DNA of 64,000 nucleotides from Auricularia sp. M13. Taxonomy: Eukaryota; Basidiomycota; Agaricomycetes; Auriculariales; Auriculariaceae. The stretch's first letter is position 1, and every line of letters begins with the position of its first letter. This document shows positions 58,915-64,000 of this stretch, one piece after another. A program made the translations under genes and the position numbers. The stretch lies in NCBI GenBank assembly GCA_037042915.1, contig CM073198.1, forward strand, positions 1,612,001 to 1,676,000, in the 5' to 3' direction. The notes below the pieces were generated by a model. The model searched no databases and was not told the DNA's origin. It worked only from the letters and a program-made list of their open reading frames with translations.

Positions 58915-60525
58915 ATGAAGCTGCGCGATGCGCTCCTGGACGCGCTGGCAGACATACCCGGCCCAAAGCGGACGTACGCCGTGCACGTGCTCACCGGGCT
59001 GCCCAAGACGACGCAGGACCTGTACCCTTACGTTTCGCCGCGCCCGAAATGCAGCCAGCAGGAAATATTCGTGCTGTGCTCTGAGCAGATAGGTATGTCT
59101 GCAGCCATTTATGCTGGAATGCGAGCTCTGACAAGTTCGAGATGCGTAGAAGAGAATAAACGCGTATTCGTGGCCGCGCTCGAAGCGGCGCTCTATACGC
59201 ATGCGCCGACGCGTACGGCATGGCTTTATGTTGCGAAGGTCGACTCTACGGGTCAGGCTTCAGCTGGCGCACCTGCTCCTACGCGTACGCTCGCCAGCGC
59301 TTTCGTCAAATACTTTGCGGACCCGCGGACACGCCCTGCCTGGTTCACGCCTTGTTCTAGCTCATCTCGAGCTGCAACACCTCAACCTGGTTCTTCTGTG
59401 GGAGCTGGCGGCACTACACCTGCGGGAGACTCTGCACAGGCTCTAACTCCGTCATTAGGAGCAGAATTATCCACTGCATACGATCCTGGGACTCTGTTCG
59501 TACATGTGTTCGCGCGCGCTCAGGGACAGTACCTCTTCCCCAACAGCGCCGAATACAGTGGCAAGCGCGTCCGCGGCGACGCAGCACTTTGCCGTTGGTG
59601 GCGCTCGGCGCTCTCGGAGGCTGCACGCGATACGCCCACGCTCGGAATGTACTATATCGTCCCAGGGCTCGATGGCGACGAAGCCGTGCGTGTCTTGGGC
59701 GGCCTCCCGCCCGCCGGCTCGAACTGGGTGTACGGGCACCCATACAACGACGCATCACTGCCCTTTCCCGCACGCGGGAAGGCACCGGGCGTCGCAGGCC
59801 TTATACCATGGTTCGAGGACGACGCAAAGTCCAGGTTTATCGACGACCTCGCCGCGACACACGACGAATTTGCCGGCGCGCCACCGCCGAGCCCACGCAA
59901 GAAGAAGCGGCGGCGGCTGGAAGACGACGGCGAGGCGAGGGAGAAGGTCGAAGACGATGCGGAGAAGCAGAAGGAAAGGGAGAAGAAGCGCCTGGGCGAC
60001 TTGGCCAAAATCGAGGCAGACGAGTTCTGGGAGCGGATTGGATTTCGGCAGGAGTGCAGCCAGGGTGCCATCACGGGCTTCTTTGTCTGCGCGTTCGGGG
60101 GCGAGCGCCAGCGAGAAGGGGACGCGGTGCTGGGCACTGGCGCCGGCGACGCGGTGCTGCGACGCGGGGCCGTCGCGGGCGGCACGATTGCGCGTGTGCG
60201 CGCGTCGCTGATGAAACAGCAGGAGTTTTCGAGCCGCGAGCGGGCTGTGCGGTCGACCGAGGTCGTGGAGGAGCTTGTGCGGACGTTGCTGTGCGACAGC
60301 GCATTGGCAGAGCCCGCATCAAGTTCGAGGAAGCGGCCGCACGGCGAGCTGGACCGGGGGGATAGTCCGGGAGCGGTAGAGGGTGGGCCTGGGCACGCCG
60401 AGGTGTACGCGGAGCATGTCTTTGGGGTCTGCACGACGCGGGCGGCGGCGATTCAGGTTGCTGTAGCGTCCCAGCAGCAGCCAGCAGTGACGATGCTTGC
60501 TGTGCGGAGGAAAAAGAAGGTGTAG
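58915..60525 (+). CDS. RTT109: Histone H3-K56 acetyltransferase Rtt109
   Basis: Fungal-specific acetyltransferase that, with Asf1 or Vps75, acetylates H3 Lys56 (and H3 N-terminal lysines) during nucleosome assembly and repair. Open from ATG 58915 (MKLRDALLDALADIPGPKRT) to the stop at 60523-60525, 536 codons, with no intron required. Conserved blocks: YAVHVLTGLPKTTQDLYPYV, VFVAALEAALYT, LYVAKVDSTGQ, RTLASAFVKYFADPRTR, QGQYLFPNSAEYSGKRVRGD, CRWWRSALSEA, MYYIVPGLDGDEAVRVLGGL and NWVYGHPYNDASLPFP. A Lys-rich insert (PPPSPRKKKRRRLED) interrupts before DEFWERIGFRQECSQGAITG. The segment MSAAIYAGMRALTSSRCVEE near residue 62 looks intron-like (GTATGT at 59093), but no in-frame acceptor fits. It is longer than the yeast protein because of the inserts and tail. 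Confidence 0.93.
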   Translation: MKLRDALLDALADIPGPKRTYAVHVLTGLPKTTQDLYPYVSPRPKCSQQEIFVLCSEQIGMSAAIYAGMRALTSSRCVEENKRVFVAALEAALYTHAPTRTAWLYVAKVDSTGQASAGAPAPTRTLASAFVKYFADPRTRPAWFTPCSSSSRAATPQPGSSVGAGGTTPAGDSAQALTPSLGAELSTAYDPGTLFVHVFARAQGQYLFPNSAEYSGKRVRGDAALCRWWRSALSEAARDTPTLGMYYIVPGLDGDEAVRVLGGLPPAGSNWVYGHPYNDASLPFPARGKAPGVAGLIPWFEDDAKSRFIDDLAATHDEFAGAPPPSPRKKKRRRLEDDGEAREKVEDDAEKQKEREKKRLGDLAKIEADEFWERIGFRQECSQGAITGFFVCAFGGERQREGDAVLGTGAGDAVLRRGAVAGGTIARVRASLMKQQEFSSRERAVRSTEVVEELVRTLLCDSALAEPASSSRKRPHGELDRGDSPGAVEGGPGHAEVYAEHVFGVCTTRAAAIQVAVASQQQPAVTMLAVRRKKKV

Positions 60526-60659
60526 ATTGAGATACATAGTTGATGAGACCAGGCTGCACTGCCGTGCTTCGCGGCTCTCAGCTTATTTTATGCGCGCGTG
60601 GCGGCGAGGCGACAGCTGCAATCAAGCTCCGCAAGCCGACGGTTTGCTCTCCCCCCTCC

Positions 60660-62259
60660 ATGGCGTCGACGTCGTCCCTGCCGTCCTTCAGCTCCACCTT
60701 TGCCGACGTCCCCCGCGACTACGACGGCAGCCACCAGCAGGGCGACAGCCGCAAGCGGCGCCATGCAGAGTGCGCGTTGCCTCTTTCTTCGTTGCTGCGC
60801 TCACCGTTGCCGTTGCCGTTTTGTTACCCGCAGACCCGAGGACGTCAAGCGCGAGGACGTCGAGCACGATGAGCTCGAGCCTAGCCCGCCGCCGCAGCCG
60901 GGCTCGTCGGCCGCGCAGCCGCAGTCAAAGTCCAAGCGCCGTCGGCTGAGCCCATCAGAACGCTCTGGCTCAGCCCCACGGCCCGTGTCTCCGCTGCCCG
61001 TTGCGCAGGAAGCGGCCAACACGCTCGAGTCCATGCGCACAAAGGGCCAGTCGCTGTTGCAATCGACGCCGACACAATCGGACAATGTATGGGCCCGCAA
61101 TCCTCCCAACAGCGCCAGACGGCTGCCCGCACCACGCCTCCCGTCGCCCATGCCGTCCGCGCCGTCGCCAGCGCCGAGCTCGAGCGGCGCGGACTCTGCG
61201 TTGCCGCCGTTGACATCGTTCTCGACGCGCCGGCGGCAGTCGCAGAACAGCGCGGGCATCGACAAGTCGTCGAAACTGACCATCCGCCCGCCGCCGTCGC
61301 CGTACCAGACGTCGATAGGTTCCGCAGAATACAACAAGTCGATGCTCCCTGCCATTCATTCCGCGCCTCCGCCCGGCTGGGCCACGCGGCAGGAACAACA
61401 GCAGCAACAGCAACAGCAGCGGCACGATAACTCCAACGCCACTACTACAGCCGGCGGCCTGCGGCTGCCCGTCGTGCCACCCGTGCTCGGCGCGCGCCCG
61501 GGGATGCCAGACAACATGCCCCGCACGGCCGTGCCTTCGCGCCGGCCGATGTTCCCCAACACGCCGCTTCTGCCAGGCCGTCTGACGGGAGGCCCGCGCA
61601 CGGCCGGCCTGCCCAGCATGGGCCCGCCGCCCGTGCGTCCCGGCGGCGGCGGCGTGGGCGGCGGCTACGTGCAGCCGATCGCGAGCGCACGGCCCTCGTT
61701 CGGCGGCGGAAGTAGTATGGGCCAAGATAGGGAGAAGCAGGCGTTCCTCGCTCCATTCGAGAGCTTCTACGACACCCTCGCCGACGCGCGCCGCCTGAAG
61801 CAGTGGCTCGCCGACCAGCTGCAGCGCACCGCGCAGCTCCCCAGCCCCGCGCAATACGAGGCGCGCATGGGCGCCATGGAGCGCGAGCTGGACACGCTCA
61901 GGCGCCGCGTCGCGGAGCTCGAGCAGCAGACACAGCCGCGCGATGAGCAGGACGACAACGATGCAACGACTCCTCCGGGACGCACGCATAGCACGTCCGC
62001 TGTGCGCTCGACCGCTCCTGAACCCTCTACTGTGGCGGTCCTCAGCAACGGCGGCGCGCTGCCGACGCCTGCGCCTCCTGGCTCGACCCTGTCCCCGCCG
62101 CTGCGCATGGTCGGCCCTCGCATTTCGAGCCCTCGTGCTCCCGCACACAATAACGCTAACAACAACAACAATGGCGGCAGCCCGCCGTCGGCCACGAACG
62201 GGCTTAAGAAGCCCGGCCACCAACAACAGCAAGGACCCGCGCGTGTCGCGTCCCGCTGA
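60660..62259 (+). CDS. Low-complexity, polyQ coiled-coil protein, unknown function
   Basis: Two exons, 60660-60769 and 60834-62259, joined in phase through a 64-nt intron; 511 residues. MASTSSLPSFSSTFADVPRD begins a Ser/Pro-rich protein with a basic SKSKRRRLSPSERSG (possible nuclear signal), a Gln run after WATRQE encoded by a CAA/CAG repeat near 61390-61420, Gly/Pro-rich segments (VRPGGGGVGGG), and one structured region: FLAPFESFYDTLADARRLKQ, LADQLQRTAQLPSPAQYEAR then MERELDTLRRRVAELEQQTQ, an amphipathic helix plus coiled coil. It ends in Asn-rich and Ser/Pro-rich sequence (NNANNNNN, ARVASR). No known domain recognised. The composition fits a regulatory, perhaps nuclear, protein; that is inference. 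Confidence 0.75.
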
Positions 62260-62742
62260 AAGAGATGTACGTAGTGTACACCAGCGCTCTATGCTTTCCC
62301 ACGTTCCGCTTTCGCCGTCTGTCCTCTTGGGCTGTAGTCGTTCCCTCCTTGTCTTGTGCTGCTCCCGCTCCTTGCCGTCTTTCCCGCGTCGCTCGCTGCT
62401 TTCCCCTGCCCATGTCTGCTGCCTGTCTGATCTTGTGCAATCGCCCACCAATCCTTTAGGCCTGTTGCCCCCCATCCTGATCCTGAGCCATCCTGATGCT
62501 TGCTGTAACTGTAACACAAATCACACGGACACAATTTCTCGCTCCCTCGAGTGTTTTGCTTATTTATTTTTGCGCCACTTTTTGCTCTCTCTCTCTTTGC
62601 CACGATATGTTTTGGAGAGATGGTAACTCCTAAAAGAACTGAAATTCTGCACCGATTGATGATACTCGTGGTTCACGCACCCGCGCGCCTGTCGGCGGTT
62701 CCCGTTCGCATCTTCTTTCGTTCCGCGACCGCGACTGCGACG

Positions 62743-63132
62743 ATGGTGCAGGGCCAGACGAAAAACCTCAAGCCCAGATCGCCCAAGACGTCCAAGGCGG
62801 CGGCGAAGAAGGATCTGAAGAAGGGACGGCGCGTCATCGCGCCCAAGAAGAGCGTCGCCGTCAAGCAGGCAAAGCTGCACCACGTTCGTGTTCACTATTC
62901 CAAGCGCCAAGCCGACTGACGATGCGCGCGCAGGAGCTGAGTGCGAAGATTAACCGCAGCGTCGAGGCGCAGATGGTCACTGCTGCGAGCAGCGGCAAGC
63001 TGACTATTATGAAGAATGTCGGGCAGCAGAATGCTGAGTGCGTTTGTTTCGTGTTTATTTTCGTTCACTTTTGGATTGGATTTTGTTGCTAATTATTGCC
63101 ATTGCAGAGCGTCCAGTAGTAAGAAAAAATGA
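62743..63132 (+). CDS. Small basic protein of the UPF0390/DUF2462 family
   Basis: Three exons: 62743-62883, 62934-63037 and 63108-63132, all phases consistent; about 89 residues. MVQGQTKNLKPRSPKTSKAA, KKDLKKGRRVIAPKKSVAVK, QAKLHH joined to ELSAKINRSVEAQMVTAASS and GKLTIMKNVGQQNAE, ending ASSSKKK. This is the pattern of the DUF2462/UPF0390 family (human C19orf53-like): a Lys-rich N terminus, R-x-I-A-P-K-K, and L-S-x-K-I-N-x-S-x-E. The family is nucleolar/ribosome-associated in high-throughput data; its function is unsettled. An in-frame upstream stretch exists but the ATG at 62743 gives the family N terminus. Confidence 0.9.
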
Positions 63133-64000
63133 AGCACGCACCTTGACTGCTCGCTCTCCCCTGCCGCTGCGCCACGAGCTCCCGGTCAGTAGAGAGGTCG
63201 CCTCTCGCCGCTCTACTGTACGCGTCACTCGTACTGGCTACTCGACAGCCCATCTGCTCTCGCGCTTTGCTGTTCACTCCGATGTTTAATTCAGCGTGTA
63301 TCATCATCATTCCTGGCACCGCTCCCGCCGTCTCGCAGCAAACGCAGCCTTATTCATCGCCGCCTTTGGAATATTCTCTTGTTGAAAAGGGGCCTGGTTA
63401 TTCTGTTACCGTGGACATGCTCAGCTTGGACGTGGCGGGTGCTGAAAGGGACTTTGTTGGGGATGGTTATCTGCAGTTGGTCATGATTCGCTCGCTCAGG
63501 GTCACGAACTTTCTGGCTGCGCTTTCTAAACACAGAGGATCGATGCTATCCTATACTTAACTTATCCTGAGTCCGCCGGCGACACTTTGCCTTCATCATA
63601 TCGCCAGCGACCAGATTGTCCACATTTCGCAGTGCCCGCCAAAGCTGTCGGTGATCTTTACTTTGTCCCTTTTTCGTTAGTCAAGGACAGCGGTGGGCTG
63701 GACGGACTGCGGTGTTCCCGAAGGGGTACCGATCTCGGAGTCCATGCTTGGGAGCTCCGTTCAGAAGTACTTGTTCAGGTGCCCCAACATCGACATCCGT
63801 GTCATTCATTTCCCATCACCCTGCGACCGCTGCGGTGTTCCCAGGCTTTCCCTGCCATCTTTATTTAAGGATAAGAGGACCATCGACTTTCCCCTTTCCT
63901 TTGATCCTGGGAGGGCAGTCAGTGGCGTTGTGCTGCCAGTGCCAGCGTCTGGCCGTTCCTGTGCTGGTTATCCCACGCGAATGCTCTGAAAGCCTATTTG
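63133..64000. other. Downstream stretch to the window edge
   Basis: No gene supported. An open frame at about 63290-63560 (MFNSACIIIIPGTAPAVSQQ) and repeated TGCGGTGTTCCC (63709, 63830) are visible; the region may hold part of a gene continuing past 64000. Confidence 0.3.

Noticed and set aside
59093-59141. An intron in RTT109 with GTATGT donor
   Set aside because: Every nearby AG acceptor creates a frameshift or stop, while read-through keeps the frame and conserved blocks.
60970-62517. 515-codon minus-strand frame over the polyQ gene
   Set aside because: Arg/Ala-rich composition expected from the reverse strand of Pro/Ser/Gln codons; no domain.

Overview
The window is nuclear DNA of a filamentous basidiomycete, most likely an Agaricomycete. 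The signs are intron-dense genes (introns mostly 45-75 nt, GTRNGT donors, CTNAY branch points), GC-rich coding sequence, a secreted DyP-type peroxidase, a basidiomycete-type seven-helix membrane protein, and housekeeping genes with fungal domain layouts. No bacterial or organellar features were seen. Gene models below were spliced by hand, so exon edges are good where donor, acceptor and phase agree and approximate elsewhere.

Layout. 1-2489 (-): a KEL3/KLHDC4-type kelch protein, cut by the window edge. 5114-6241 (+): a two-PAS-domain protein. 6814-10558 (-): DyP peroxidase and a zinc alcohol dehydrogenase. 11959-13376 (+): a nucleoside-diphosphate-kinase-like protein that has lost its catalytic histidine and gained a repeat tail. 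14595-20609: two paralogous genes of an unrecognised helical family with a small novel gene and a CACTA-type MITE between them. 22850-26558: TAM41, derlin and an Arl8-like GTPase. 26853-32498: PET127, split by a 2.7 kb intron holding a tandem array and a second CACTA-type MITE. 32731-34810: a 7TM protein. 36022-36337: a mariner-like MITE. 36912-46200: TRM61, RAD4/XPC and a CUL1-type cullin with a 1.6 kb intron. 46277-48378: a SET domain fused to the tRNA adenosine deaminase subunit TAD3. 48400-53300: a transposon island (palindrome-core minisatellites, tRNA-like SINE head, copia-type gag pseudogene, two long-TIR elements). 53277-64000: a truncated paralogue fragment, actin capping protein alpha, its intact unknown relative, RTT109, a polyQ coiled-coil protein, and a UPF0390/DUF2462 small basic protein.

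The genes do not form one pathway. Several concern genome maintenance (RAD4, RTT109), tRNA modification (TRM61, TAD3), mitochondrial upkeep (TAM41, PET127) and protein turnover (CUL1, derlin). Tight divergent pairs (TAM41/derlin, 62 bp; CUL1/SET-TAD3, 76 bp) probably share promoters. The most noteworthy observations are the SET-TAD3 fusion, the pseudo-NDK repeat protein, the two CACTA-like MITEs with clean 3-bp target duplications, and the giant insertion-bearing introns.
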